From the NCBI RefSeq assembly GCF_024793945.1, contig NZ_JANUSD010000001.1:248001-312000 (forward strand): a stretch of DNA of 64,000 nucleotides, read 5' to 3'. A program made the translations under genes and the position numbers. This DNA comes from Emticicia fluvialis (lineage in GTDB: Bacteria > Bacteroidota > Bacteroidia > Cytophagales > Spirosomataceae). Numbering within the stretch: position 1 is the stretch's first letter; each line of letters opens with the position of its first letter. The notes under the pieces are model-generated. The model made no database searches, was not told the origin of the DNA, and saw only the letters and a program-made list of their open reading frames with translations. Of this stretch, positions 51,981-61,200 are shown piece after piece.

Positions 51981-53540
51981 TCAATGAGCGTTTTTTCCGC
52001 CTAGATACGGGCTGTCAAGCAGTTTTTGGAAACCTTCAAACTTTACAGGTGTTTTCTGATACTGGTAAGTGCTGCGCAACGATTGCGTTTTGTTGGTATC
52101 TCCCATGGCCACATCTACGTCGTCCATCATAAACTGGCAGGGGTGTTCATAACCACAGGCGTGGCTTAGTTCCAGTATTTCCTTCGTCATGGTTTTCATG
52201 TAATTATAGAGGCGTTCGCTTTTCAGCGTAGGGTCAATGCCAGACTGCAGCCATTTGTTTTGCGTGGCTACACCTGTAGGGCAGGTATTATTGTGGCAAA
52301 CCTGTGCCTGTATACAGCCAATAGACATCATGGCTTCTCGTGCTACGTTAATTACATCAACACCCATCGCAAATGCCATAACGGCTTTGTCTGGCAACCC
52401 CAGTTTACCGGCTCCGATAAACGTGATTTTATCGTTCAGGTCTCTTTTCTGAAATATTTTATAAACCGACGAGAACCCATAAACAAAAGGTAACGAGACG
52501 TGGTCGGCAAAGCTGGGTGGTGCAGCACCTGTGCCGCCTTCGCCACCGTCAATATTAATAAAATCAGGGCCTTTACCTGTTTTCTTCATCAGGTCGGCCA
52601 GTTCTTCCCACATTTCAAGCTTGCCAACTGCCGATTTTATACCAACTGGTAAACCTGTGGCTTCGGCCATTTTTTCAATAAAATCAACCATTTCCGGTAT
52701 GTTAGAAAAAGCGCTGTGGCTGGCAGGAGAAATGACATCTTTGCCTAAAGGCACGTGTCTGATTTCGGCTAATTCCTGAGTCAGCTTGGTAGCTGGCAGC
52801 ACACCTCCTTTACCGGGTTTGGCTCCCTGCGATAGCTTCAGCTCAATCATTTTTATACAAGGGTTGTTCTGGCAAAGTTTAATCAGTTTTTCCATTACAA
52901 AGTTGCCGTTGTCGTCGCGCACACCAAAATAGGCGGTACCTATATTTACCACCACATCGGCACCTTTTTTGTGGTAGGCAGATACCCCGCCCTCACCTGT
53001 ATTATGATAACACCCGAATTTATCGGCGCCTATGTTGAGTGATTCAATGGCTGGTGCAGACAATGAGCCGAAGCTCATACCTGAAATGTTGATAATTGAT
53101 TTGGGCAGATATGGCTGCCGGCGATTGTGATATTCGCCTATTACTTTGGCCGACGGGCAAATATAAGGATTAGCGATATTCGGATGCCCAGATGGCAGCT
53201 TGTAGGGCAATAAGGCAGGTTTGATAAACGTGTAACCAGAGCTGTAAATATCCTGGTCGGTGCCAAAACCCTGAAAATTATTCTCTTTTTTTGAAGAAGC
53301 GTAAATCCAGGAACGTTGCCTGCGATTAAACGGCAGTTCTTCGCGGTTGTTGGCTACAATGTACTGGCGGAGCTCTGGCCCGATGCTCTCAATAAAATAG
53401 CGGAGATGCCCCACTACCGGAAAATTATGCTGGATTGTATGCTTTTTTTGTGAAATATCTCTGATGGCAAGTAATGCTAAAAAAACCAAAGGATAAGCCC
53501 ACCAGGGAATGCTGCTCAGAAACTGACCTATAACTGCCAT
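51981..53540 (-). CDS. FMN-binding glutamate synthase-domain protein
   Basis: A 519-residue protein resembling the central FMN domain of the glutamate synthase large subunit (COG0069), without the amidotransferase part. An N-terminal membrane segment (about 8-27) anchors it. Core landmarks: INISGMSFGSLS, GEGGVSAYH, IELKLSQGAKPGKGG, INIDGGEGGTGAAP and the FMN TIM-barrel region. The [3Fe-4S] cysteine pattern C-x5-C-x4-C is present in CIQAQVCHNNTCPTGVATQ. Stand-alone members are widespread but their physiological substrates are not firmly known. It is convergent with the Dabb gene and divergent from the sialidase-fold gene. Confidence 0.9.
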   Translation of the reverse strand: MAVIGQFLSSIPWWAYPLVFLALLAIRDISQKKHTIQHNFPVVGHLRYFIESIGPELRQYIVANNREELPFNRRQRSWIYASSKKENNFQGFGTDQDIYSSGYTFIKPALLPYKLPSGHPNIANPYICPSAKVIGEYHNRRQPYLPKSIINISGMSFGSLSAPAIESLNIGADKFGCYHNTGEGGVSAYHKKGADVVVNIGTAYFGVRDDNGNFVMEKLIKLCQNNPCIKMIELKLSQGAKPGKGGVLPATKLTQELAEIRHVPLGKDVISPASHSAFSNIPEMVDFIEKMAEATGLPVGIKSAVGKLEMWEELADLMKKTGKGPDFINIDGGEGGTGAAPPSFADHVSLPFVYGFSSVYKIFQKRDLNDKITFIGAGKLGLPDKAVMAFAMGVDVINVAREAMMSIGCIQAQVCHNNTCPTGVATQNKWLQSGIDPTLKSERLYNYMKTMTKEILELSHACGYEHPCQFMMDDVDVAMGDTNKTQSLRSTYQYQKTPVKFEGFQKLLDSPYLGGKNAH

Positions 53541-53570
53541 AAGCTGAAATTTGATGTATAAATAGATAGT

Positions 53571-53667
53571 AATGCTGGTTAATAAACAACCGGATATAAG
53601 TTTTCTTTTGATGAATAGTATTTAATAGTAGTAATTTCGTATTTATCTATGATATTTAACCAGCATT
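53571..53667. repeat. 12-bp inverted repeat in a divergent intergenic region
   Basis: AATGCTGGTTAA (53571-53582) and its exact reverse complement TTAACCAGCATT (53656-53667) lie 73 nt apart between the divergent glutamate-synthase-like and sialidase-fold genes. They could be paired operators for a dimeric regulator. Confidence 0.75.
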
Positions 53668-53736
53668 TTCGTTTATGCTGCCTATGTCATTAATCTGAAC
53701 AAATAAAAAAAAGTACATTCAAAACTATTGCATCCT

Positions 53737-54765
53737 ATGAAACTTCAACACCTGTTTATTCTTATTTGTTTATTAACGTTTAAAAATAGTTTTTCGCAAA
53801 GCCCTATCTTAAAAAAAGAGAATATTTTTGAGAATCCACCCTTTGCCGAATGCCATGCGTCAAGCATAGTTGAGCTATCAAAAGGCCAGATGATGGCCAC
53901 CTGGTTTGGCGGTACGAGGGAGTCGAATCCTGATGTATGTATATGGATAGCCAGGTATGACGGCAGCAAATGGTCTAAGCCTGAAAAAGTTGCCGACGGC
54001 GTAATTAATGATAAACTGAGATACCCAACCTGGAACCCCGTATTGTTTAAAACCAATGAAGGGAAACTTTTTCTGTTCTATAAAGTAGGCAAGAACCCGA
54101 GAGAGTGGTGGGGCGAGGTGAAAACATCAGCTGATAATGGTGCAACGTGGTCTGCAGCAGAAAAACTGCCGGAAGGAATGCTGGGGCCTATAAAAAACAA
54201 ACCGGTTCAACTGGCTAACGGCGATATACTGTATCCTACCAGTACTGAAAGCGTAAAGGGCAATAAATGGCATATCCACCTTGAAAAATCTGACAAAAAT
54301 GGCAGAAACTGGCAGAAAATACAAATTGAGAACGATACCTTCGGCGTAATTCAGCCTAGTATTCTGCAGTATGCCGATGGACGAATGCAATTGCTTTGCC
54401 GCAGTAAGCAGAATTATGTGGTAGAGACGTGGTCAACCGATAACGGTAAAACCTGGGGGCCATTGAAGGTAACAAGCCTGCCAAACCCGAACTCGGGTAC
54501 CGATGCAGTAACGCTGAAAAACGGATTGCAACTAATTGTTTATAATCCTTTGAAAAAGGGCAGAGAGTGGTCGAACGGGCGTCAGAAACTAAGTGTTGCT
54601 GCTTCAAGAGACGGAGTTAACTGGAAAGATATTTGTGTGTTAGAAGATGAACCTAAAGGCGAGTTCAGCTATCCGGCCATCATACAGTCGAACGATGGTC
54701 TGGTTCATATTACTTACACCAACGACCGTAAAAACGTAAGATACGTAGTGCTTGACGTTAAATAG
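53737..54765 (+). CDS. Exported sialidase-fold (BNR-repeat) protein
   Basis: A 342-residue secreted six-bladed propeller protein of the sialidase superfamily. The ATG at 53737 gives the signal peptide MKLQHLFILICLLTFKNSF. Asp-box (BNR) motifs are visible: SADNGATWS, SDKNGRNWQ, STDNGKTWG and SRDGVNW. The N-terminal part has MMATWFGGTRESNPDV and an arginine in this segment suits a sialidase-type active site, but the full arginine triad is not certain. Candidate roles are release of sialic acid or another sugar, or carbohydrate binding. It stands alone with its own terminator, and no sialic-acid catabolic genes are near. Confidence 0.85.
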   Translation: MKLQHLFILICLLTFKNSFSQSPILKKENIFENPPFAECHASSIVELSKGQMMATWFGGTRESNPDVCIWIARYDGSKWSKPEKVADGVINDKLRYPTWNPVLFKTNEGKLFLFYKVGKNPREWWGEVKTSADNGATWSAAEKLPEGMLGPIKNKPVQLANGDILYPTSTESVKGNKWHIHLEKSDKNGRNWQKIQIENDTFGVIQPSILQYADGRMQLLCRSKQNYVVETWSTDNGKTWGPLKVTSLPNPNSGTDAVTLKNGLQLIVYNPLKKGREWSNGRQKLSVAASRDGVNWKDICVLEDEPKGEFSYPAIIQSNDGLVHITYTNDRKNVRYVVLDVK

Positions 54766-54784
54766 TTTCTTTTAAACCTGGTAT

Positions 54785-54820
54785 AAAAAAGCAGATTAGG
54801 CGCGCCTAATCTGCTTTTTT
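54785..54820 (+). terminator. Rho-independent terminator after the sialidase-fold gene
   Basis: Palindrome (GCAGATTAGGC with GCCTAATCTGC) around the centre GGCGCGCC (54799-54806), with A6 before and T6 after. Likely works in both directions. Confidence 0.9.
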
Positions 54821-54898
54821 GTTTGTATAAATGATTGATTTACAAGTCTGTGAGTATATAGCCTGGCTGCTTTGTGGCTTATGTAAGAGCCGCGAACC

Positions 54899-55054
54899 AT
54901 GAATGCCGCCAAAAAAACTTCATTTTATGCATTTCATCGAAAAGGCGGGTCAATTATTAATCTAAATCCTGACATTTGATTCAACAAAACGCAGCAGATA
55001 AAGCGTTGGGTTAAAGAAAATGAAAAGTTGATAGTACAATTGCTATTGAATTAA
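54899..55054 (+). pseudogene. Possible gene remnant with in-frame TGA
   Basis: The frame reads MNAAKKTSFYAFHRKGG..., meets a TGA at 54977-54979, and continues in the same frame as FNKTQQIKRWVKENEKL... to a stop at 55052-55054. The continuation has the charged, helix-like make-up of real protein. I cannot name a family; a chance frame is possible. Confidence 0.25.
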
Positions 55055-55206
55055 TTGCTCGGCGTTAAACTGCTGCTTTTGCGTAATCTCAAAAAGTAAA
55101 AAATACCTTTAGCTAACCAATAGTTAGGGGTATCTGTAAAAAAAGAAAAGTGGAGCTAAAGTTTGCTCCACGTTTACTGACAATTGCTATTGAGTGAATA
55201 TTTTTA

Positions 55207-55374
55207 TTACGTTGATTTTATTAAGTCATCATGTAATTTCTTCCAGATAAAAAGGCTTTCTATAGTCATTTTCGGATACTTTGCTCGATCAGCAAAACAA
55301 CTATAAAGAGTAACATCGAAGCCCAAAAAGTATTTAATCACATCCAACTCCTCCCATTATTGAGCATCTTTCAT
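55207..55374 (-). pseudogene. Possible small gene remnant with in-frame TAA
   Basis: From an ATG at 55374 the minus strand reads MKDAQ, then TAA (55357-55359), then WEELDVIKYFLGFDVTLY and on to KKLHDDLIKST before a stop at 55207-55209. The second part looks like coding sequence and is followed by a terminator-like hairpin on this strand (55150-55171). It could also be a shorter gene starting at the TTG just after the stop. No family recognised. Confidence 0.3.
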
Positions 55375-55769
55375 AATTAGGTAATCTATTAGAGATGCTC
55401 ATTCAGGGGAGGGTTGGAGTGACCATTACGATGTCCCTTCATCTTAATAGAAATAATCATACCAAAAATGATTACGATTGGATTTGAGTTTTTTTGCTGC
55501 GTATGGTCATTACGTTAATTTTCAAACTGAACGCTAAATATTTGCTTCATATTTAAGCCGTTCGATAATAATATTTTTTATTTGATACCCCTTGATAATT
55601 TTTTGGATAGGATAGCAGTACGAAAATCCTGCTGAAAGTGGCTGTTTGTTTAAATTGAAAAATTATTTAACGGATACAAAATAATAACAATAAAAAAATG
55701 GCATGGATTTTGTTGGCAATGCCGCTTTGCCGCAAGATTTTGAAAATATCCATGCTTAATTCTTCTGAC

Positions 55770-55988
55770 ATGAAAAATCATTCGAAATCTACACTAAATA
55801 CTATTGAAGAGGTACTGGCAGAATTAAACGAGTTGCTGGCGCAAAAAGAAAAGGAAGATTACGCACGAATATTTATTAAGCGCCATAATATATCAACTAC
55901 TTATCAGTCAGGCGACTATCTGACAATTATGGATATACGTTCAACGTCTTGCGGACAGAAAAACTGGGTGGCTCGTTTTACTTTATAA
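55770..55988 (+). CDS. Small hypothetical protein
   Basis: A 72-residue frame starting MKNHSKSTLNTIEEVLAEL, with a predicted amphipathic helix or short coiled coil (TIEEVLAELNELLAQKEKED) and a more beta-like end (YLTIMDIRSTSCGQKNW). Upstream in-frame starts exist at 55698 and 55752, but the extension (MAWILLAMPLCRK...) overlaps a palindrome and seems less natural. No signal peptide from the chosen start. It is convergent with porD. I do not recognise the family; it may be an orphan accessory gene or spurious. Confidence 0.35.
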   Translation: MKNHSKSTLNTIEEVLAELNELLAQKEKEDYARIFIKRHNISTTYQSGDYLTIMDIRSTSCGQKNWVARFTL

Positions 55989-56014
55989 CCTTGCAGGCGG
56001 CCTGAAGTGCCGCA

Positions 56015-56920
56015 TTATTTAGTAAGTCTGCGGTATTGCTCAGTTTTTGATGGGTCTATTGATGATAACACCTGAAAAGCCTTTTGTTTTTCTTCTTTTG
56101 TTGCTTCAGAAAACACATTTACCATTTCTTCACTTTTGGCGTCCAGAAAGCTATTCATAAGCACCGAGTTAGTTCTTGATTGCTGAAGGCTTTTAATAGT
56201 GCTTATAAAATCTAGTATCAGTCGTCGGCTTCCTGCGGGGTCAGTGGTCAGGTTGTCAAGTGCCAATCTGTGATAATTGTACACGCCTTCTCTGAAAGGC
56301 AGCAATTGCTGATTCTGCAGATTCTCAACCAGCCAGTACCTGTTTCTTACATCACCGGTTTGCTCCCAGCCGGCTTGCCCTGCACTGGCAGCCAAATTAG
56401 CCACGTTATATGCACGCGTAAGAAAGCGGTCTCCGCCGTTTTTTGAAAAACTGTCGTAATCAAGTGTCAGGGCTATTAATGAATAAAACCCCAGAATAGA
56501 GGTCAGGTTATTAGAGAAATTCTGTTCATTAAAAATCATCTGGCGGTCTTCCGGCGAGAATGATATATTAAAGTTACGGTCTACGTATGTCAGCAGCAGG
56601 GTTTCGTAAGTGGTATTAAATACCGGCCTGATAACCTGAAACTGGGCATTGCCCTGAAACACATTCTGTTGTGGTGACTTCGTAAAGGTTATAATGAGAT
56701 TGCATTTGATACGTTCGTTCTGAGCAAATAGGTCATTGGTCCAGCGTTTATTATTCATAAACTCGCTGATGGCCAGTTTCATGTCTGTAAATACCTGTTT
56801 TTCAGAAGCCTGCTGCGCGTTAATCTGGTCTGATACAATGGTTACATTACAGTTTATTTCCTGGGCGTAGCTGCTTAAAAAAGCGCAGGCCAGCAGGCAT
56901 GTCATTGCTATTTTTTTCAT
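56015..56920 (-). CDS. porD: Type IX secretion system protein PorD (DUF4835)
   Basis: A 301-residue exported protein of the DUF4835 family with a signal peptide (KKIAMTCLLACAFLSSYAQ). Family landmarks: EINCNVTIVSDQINAQ at the mature start, KLAISEFMNNKRWTND, IKCNLIITFTK, NFSNNLTSILGFYSLIALTLDYDSF (quoted in part: LTSILGFYSLIALTLDYDS) and GWEQTGDVRNRYWLVENLQN. DUF4835 corresponds to PorD, an accessory component of the type IX secretion system, which exports proteins across the outer membrane of Bacteroidota. The gene is 16 nt downstream of coaBC, a gene order I associate with many Bacteroidota genomes. No other T9SS genes are in the window. Confidence 0.85.
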   Translation of the reverse strand: MKKIAMTCLLACAFLSSYAQEINCNVTIVSDQINAQQASEKQVFTDMKLAISEFMNNKRWTNDLFAQNERIKCNLIITFTKSPQQNVFQGNAQFQVIRPVFNTTYETLLLTYVDRNFNISFSPEDRQMIFNEQNFSNNLTSILGFYSLIALTLDYDSFSKNGGDRFLTRAYNVANLAASAGQAGWEQTGDVRNRYWLVENLQNQQLLPFREGVYNYHRLALDNLTTDPAGSRRLILDFISTIKSLQQSRTNSVLMNSFLDAKSEEMVNVFSEATKEEKQKAFQVLSSIDPSKTEQYRRLTK

Positions 56921-56936
56921 AGTTTGTACCGTTATC

Positions 56937-58139
56937 TTATCCGGTAAATTTGTTCAGAACAATTTTCAGTATATCCACTGCTACTTCCTGTTTCGGTTTC
57001 AGGTCAAAATCATACAGATTACCCTCTTTGTCAAGAATTTTAATCTTGTTGGTATCATAACGAAAACCAGCGCCTTTATCTTGTAAGGAGTTCAACACAA
57101 TGAGGTCGAAGTTCTTTTTTTCCAGCTTGCCTTTGGCGTTTTCCAGTTCGTTATCTGTTTCTAACGCAAAGCCAATCAGCAGTTGCCCGTTTTTTTTTCT
57201 TGCACCCAATGTGGCCGCAATATCTATGGTTCTGGTTAGCTCAATATTAAAAACATCCTCTTTCTTTTTTATTTTTTTGTCGGCCACATGCACGGGGGTA
57301 TAGTCTGCCACGGCTGCTGCCAGAATCACAATATCGTTGTTTAAGAAATGTTTTTCAACAGCTTCATACATTTGCCGCGCAGAAAACACCTGCTCTGTTT
57401 TTATACCGGCAGGTGCAGGTACAGACACCGGGCCACTTACTAACGTAACGTTTGCCCCGGCCATGCAAAAGGCCTCGGCAATGGCATAGCCCATTTTGCC
57501 TGACGAGTGATTGCTGATGAAACGTACCGGGTCTATGGGTTCCTGGGTTGGTCCGGCGGTAATCAGTACTTTTTTACCAGCAAGGGTGTGGTTCTTCAAA
57601 AAATGGCTGCTTAGTGCATGCACAATATTTTCAGGCTCTGCAAGGCGGCCTTCACCTGTCAGGCCGCTGGCGAGTTCGCCATGTTCGGCATTGATAATAT
57701 AGTTCCCGAATGCCTTTAGTTTTTCCAGATTACCAAGGGTGCCTGGGTGCCGGTACATGTCCAGATCCATGGCAGGCGCAAAGAAAACCGGGCATCTGGC
57801 CGATAAATAAGTAGCCACAAGCAGGTTGTCGGCCATTGCATTGGCGCATTTGGCCAGTGTATTGGCCGTGGCGGGTGCAATAATAAAGGCATCGGCCCAC
57901 AAACCCAGTTCAATATGGTTGTTCCATTCGCCGGTTTCATTTTTTACAAAAGAAGACACAACCGGGTTTTTAGACAAAGTGGCTAAAGTAAGCGGCGTAA
58001 TAAAGGTTTTTGCGGCGTCGGTCATAATTACTCTTACCTCAGCTTCGGCTTTTACAAGCAGCCGTATAAGCAATGCCGATTTATAAGCAGCTATACTGCC
58101 GCTTACCCCCAGTAGTATTTTTTTATCTTTTAAAATCAA
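56937..58139 (-). CDS. coaBC: Bifunctional phosphopantothenoylcysteine synthetase/decarboxylase
   Basis: Coenzyme A biosynthesis enzyme of 400 residues. The N-terminal CoaC half is an FMN decarboxylase: GVSGSIAAYK (11-20), catalytic His75 in NNHIELGLWADAF, and SARCPVFFAPAMDLDMY, in which the PxMN motif reads PAMD. The C-terminal CoaB half begins near 190 with KKVLITAGPTQEPIDPVRFI and NHSSGKMGYAIAEAF, and contains AAAVADYTP and the KIKK region. No ATG lies near; the start is the TTG at 58139, immediately before LKDKKILLGV. It is upstream of porD in the same unit and divergent from tamB. Confidence 0.93.
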   Translation of the reverse strand: MILKDKKILLGVSGSIAAYKSALLIRLLVKAEAEVRVIMTDAAKTFITPLTLATLSKNPVVSSFVKNETGEWNNHIELGLWADAFIIAPATANTLAKCANAMADNLLVATYLSARCPVFFAPAMDLDMYRHPGTLGNLEKLKAFGNYIINAEHGELASGLTGEGRLAEPENIVHALSSHFLKNHTLAGKKVLITAGPTQEPIDPVRFISNHSSGKMGYAIAEAFCMAGANVTLVSGPVSVPAPAGIKTEQVFSARQMYEAVEKHFLNNDIVILAAAVADYTPVHVADKKIKKKEDVFNIELTRTIDIAATLGARKKNGQLLIGFALETDNELENAKGKLEKKNFDLIVLNSLQDKGAGFRYDTNKIKILDKEGNLYDFDLKPKQEVAVDILKIVLNKFTG

Positions 58140-58189
58140 TGTCTTTGGTGCTTTGGTACACTTTTTTATATTCTATATGTATAACGCAA

Positions 58190-58197
58190 CAAAAATA
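58190..58197 (-). promoter_or_regulatory. -7 box upstream of coaBC
   Basis: On the minus strand TATTTTTG matches TAnnTTTG exactly, about 50 nt before the TTG start. No clear -33 TTG at 19-21 nt was seen. Confidence 0.35.
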
Positions 58198-58275
58198 GAA
58201 AACATCAGATTAACTCATTGATAATTTCTTCAAAAGTATATACATTTAAAAATTAAGTAGCCTGAATAGAATTTA

Positions 58276-61200
58276 ATGAAAAAACTCTCACGCATTTTTA
58301 TCTGGTTGATAGTTGGAGTCTTCGTTCTGTTGGGATTAGTCTTTCTGTTTGTGCAGTCGCCTACCGGGCAGGATTACATCACCATACAGGCAGCTTCGTT
58401 TCTACGTAAAAAGCTGGGCACACCTGTTACCATTCAAAAGGTCAGATTCCGTGTTCCTGACTGGGTATTGCTAGAGGGAGTGTACGTGCCAGACCTTAAA
58501 AAAGATACACTTTTGGCCGGTAAAAGGTTGTATATCGACATCGATATGCTTGGCTTGCTGTCGAACGATGTAAAGCTGAATCAGATTGAACTTGAAAATG
58601 TAAGGGTTAAAGTAAACCGTACTTTGCCTGATACCACCTTCAATTTTAATTATATTCTGAATGCATTTATGTCGAAAGAGCCTGATACCACCTCTTCCAA
58701 CAATCCTTTCGATATTAGCCTGAAGCGTGTAAAGTTCAAAAATGTTAAAATTACCTACAAAGATGCCGTAATAGGTACCGATGCCGATGTATATATAAAA
58801 GATTTATCGACCGAGTTTGGTGAATTTAACATCGCCAAGTCTCAATACCACGTCGACCAGCTGAAAGGCGACGGCGGAAGCGCCAGCTTAAGGCTCTATA
58901 AACCATTGAAAACCAGTACTTCAGCTCCGGAAACGGCGGCTAAAGTCAACGCTGCCGATACACTTGATATAAATGTAGGTAATGTAGACCTGGCTAATTT
59001 TAAATGGTTGCTTGACAGCCAGGAAGATGGCCTTAAAAATGGTGTTAATCTGGGGCATTTGCAGCTGCAGGGCGATAAAATCTATCTGAACAGCCAAAAG
59101 GTGGTGTTCAGGAAAATAGCTCTGGCCAATACTACAGCCTTTGTTGAAATAGCCAAAATACCCAAGCAGGCAACCAAAGCTAAGGAAGCAGATAACGCAT
59201 CAGGAGGCACGCCCGGCTGGGAGGCCATTATTGGTGATATTCAGCTAAGTAAAGTGGGCCTTCGGTATGACGACAATAATTCTACTCGCCTGACAAGGGG
59301 GCTGGATTATGCCCACCTTGATGTAAAAGACCTGGGTTTGCTGCTGAAAAACTTTATTTACAGCTCCGACAAAATTGCAGGCCAGCTTTCAAAAGGAACA
59401 TTTGCCGAACGAAGCGGGCTGGTGTTGCAAAATCTTACCACAAATTTTAATTACACAAATCAAGAGATTGGGCTGAGGAATTTTTTCCTCAAAACTCCCC
59501 AAACTGTCATTCGTGACGAGATGGTAATGCGATATGATGACATTGCCGATCTTTCAAAAAAATTAGGTAGTGTGCGTGTGAAGGCCAGCATTAAAAAAAG
59601 CCAGCTTGCCATGCGCGACTTGCTGATACTTATGCCTGAACTGGCAAAAAATGCTACCTTTAAGAATAACCAGAACGATATAATTAAAGCCGACGGACAA
59701 ATTACAGGCAGGGTAAATAACCTGGCCATATCAAAGTTAGACATCAGCGGCTTTGGCGCTACCAAGGTAAAAGCTAAAGGCAGCATTACGGGGCTTCCTG
59801 ATGTAAACAGACTGGGTTTCAATCTGGATATCAATGAGGTAAGCACAACTAAAAAGGATATTATAAAACTGGCTGGCCCCGGCACGCTGCCAGAATCGAT
59901 TGAAATACCGGAGAAACTGACCCTGCGGGGTAAACTGAAAGGGAAAGCAGACGACCTACAGGTTGATGCCACCCTTAATTCAGACTTTGGAGTTGCCGTT
60001 GTTACAGGCAAACTGCAGAATTTTGTAAAAGGCCGTAATCAGGCCTATGATGCCCGGCTTACATTGCAGGATTTTGACGCCGGCAAACTGATTAAACAGC
60101 CTCAGAATGTTGGCAAACTAACGCTGGAAGTAAACGCCAGGGGCACAGGTATTGACCCCAAAACCATGAACGCCAGTATTTCAGGTGCGGCCAGAAGTGC
60201 GGTTCTGAAAGGTTATGAGTATAATGACATTGTTCTGAAAGGCGATATTCACAATCAGATTGCTAACATTCAGACCTCATTAGATGACCCCAATGCTGAT
60301 TTCAAACTCATTTCAACCATCGATTTGTCAAAGCCTTATCCGGCAGTAAAAGGGGAAGTTGACATCAGGAATATTGATTTGAAAAAGTTAAACCTGTATG
60401 CTGAAAACCTGAAATTAAAAGGGGATATAAGAGTAGACATGGCCTCCACCGACCCTAAGAATCCGGTTGGGAGTATCTGGATCAACGAAACCGTTGTAGA
60501 AGCAGGCGGGAAGGTGATTCCGTTGGATACCACCAACCTTGTTATTAAAGATTTGCCGGATGGCCATGATATTGCCGTTAAGTCGCCGATTCTGAATGCC
60601 CATGTAAGCGGTGAGTTTGATTATATCCGTCTGTTGGATATCCTCCTTACCGAAATAAGCAAGTATTTTGTTATACCTAATCTGGCCTATACACCCGTTA
60701 CAGAGCCTTATAACCTGAAGATTGATGCTAAGTTGAATCAGCATCCGCTTGTGCAGAGTTTCGTTCCTGCATTAACCAAAATGGATACCATGCGGCTTTC
60801 GGCCACGCTCGACAGCCGGAAAGATACAACCATGCAGGTATCGTTGTCAGTGCCTCTGGTTGAGTACGATTCGTCAGTTGTACGTAACGCTGGCCTGAAA
60901 CTATTTGCCGTGGGCGATAAAGCTACCTACAGCGGGGGCGTAGGGCTTATCAATGTTTCAGACATGATTATCAGACGCACCAGTCTTGGAGGAGAAATAG
61001 CCGATAATGCGCTTACAGCCAAGGTTGTTCTGAAAGACTCATTAAATAAAGACAGATTTGTTATACCTGCCCGCTTGCAGTCTGTTGAAAACCAGTATCG
61101 ACTAAATTTAAGTAACTCAGGTACTCTGATAGATTATAAAGAGTGGCGGTCTGATTCGCTGGGTTATGTGCAATACGGAGCCGGGGGCTTAACGGTAAAG

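Larger units (their letters stand above)
54821..55769. other. About 950 nt with decayed coding traces and hairpins
   Basis: No intact gene is convincing. Two short coding-like frames interrupted by in-frame stops lie at 54899-55054 (+) and 55207-55374 (-). A 7-bp hairpin (55150-55156 with 55165-55171) has a T-rich tail on the minus strand. Other structure: an imperfect inverted repeat at about 55343-55418 and the direct repeat ATTACGTTRATTTT at 55206 and 55511. Confidence 0.55.

Noticed and set aside
55989..56014. Hairpin GCGGC/GCCGC between the small hypothetical gene and porD
   Set aside because: Only 5 bp, no T-run in either direction; too weak to call a terminator.
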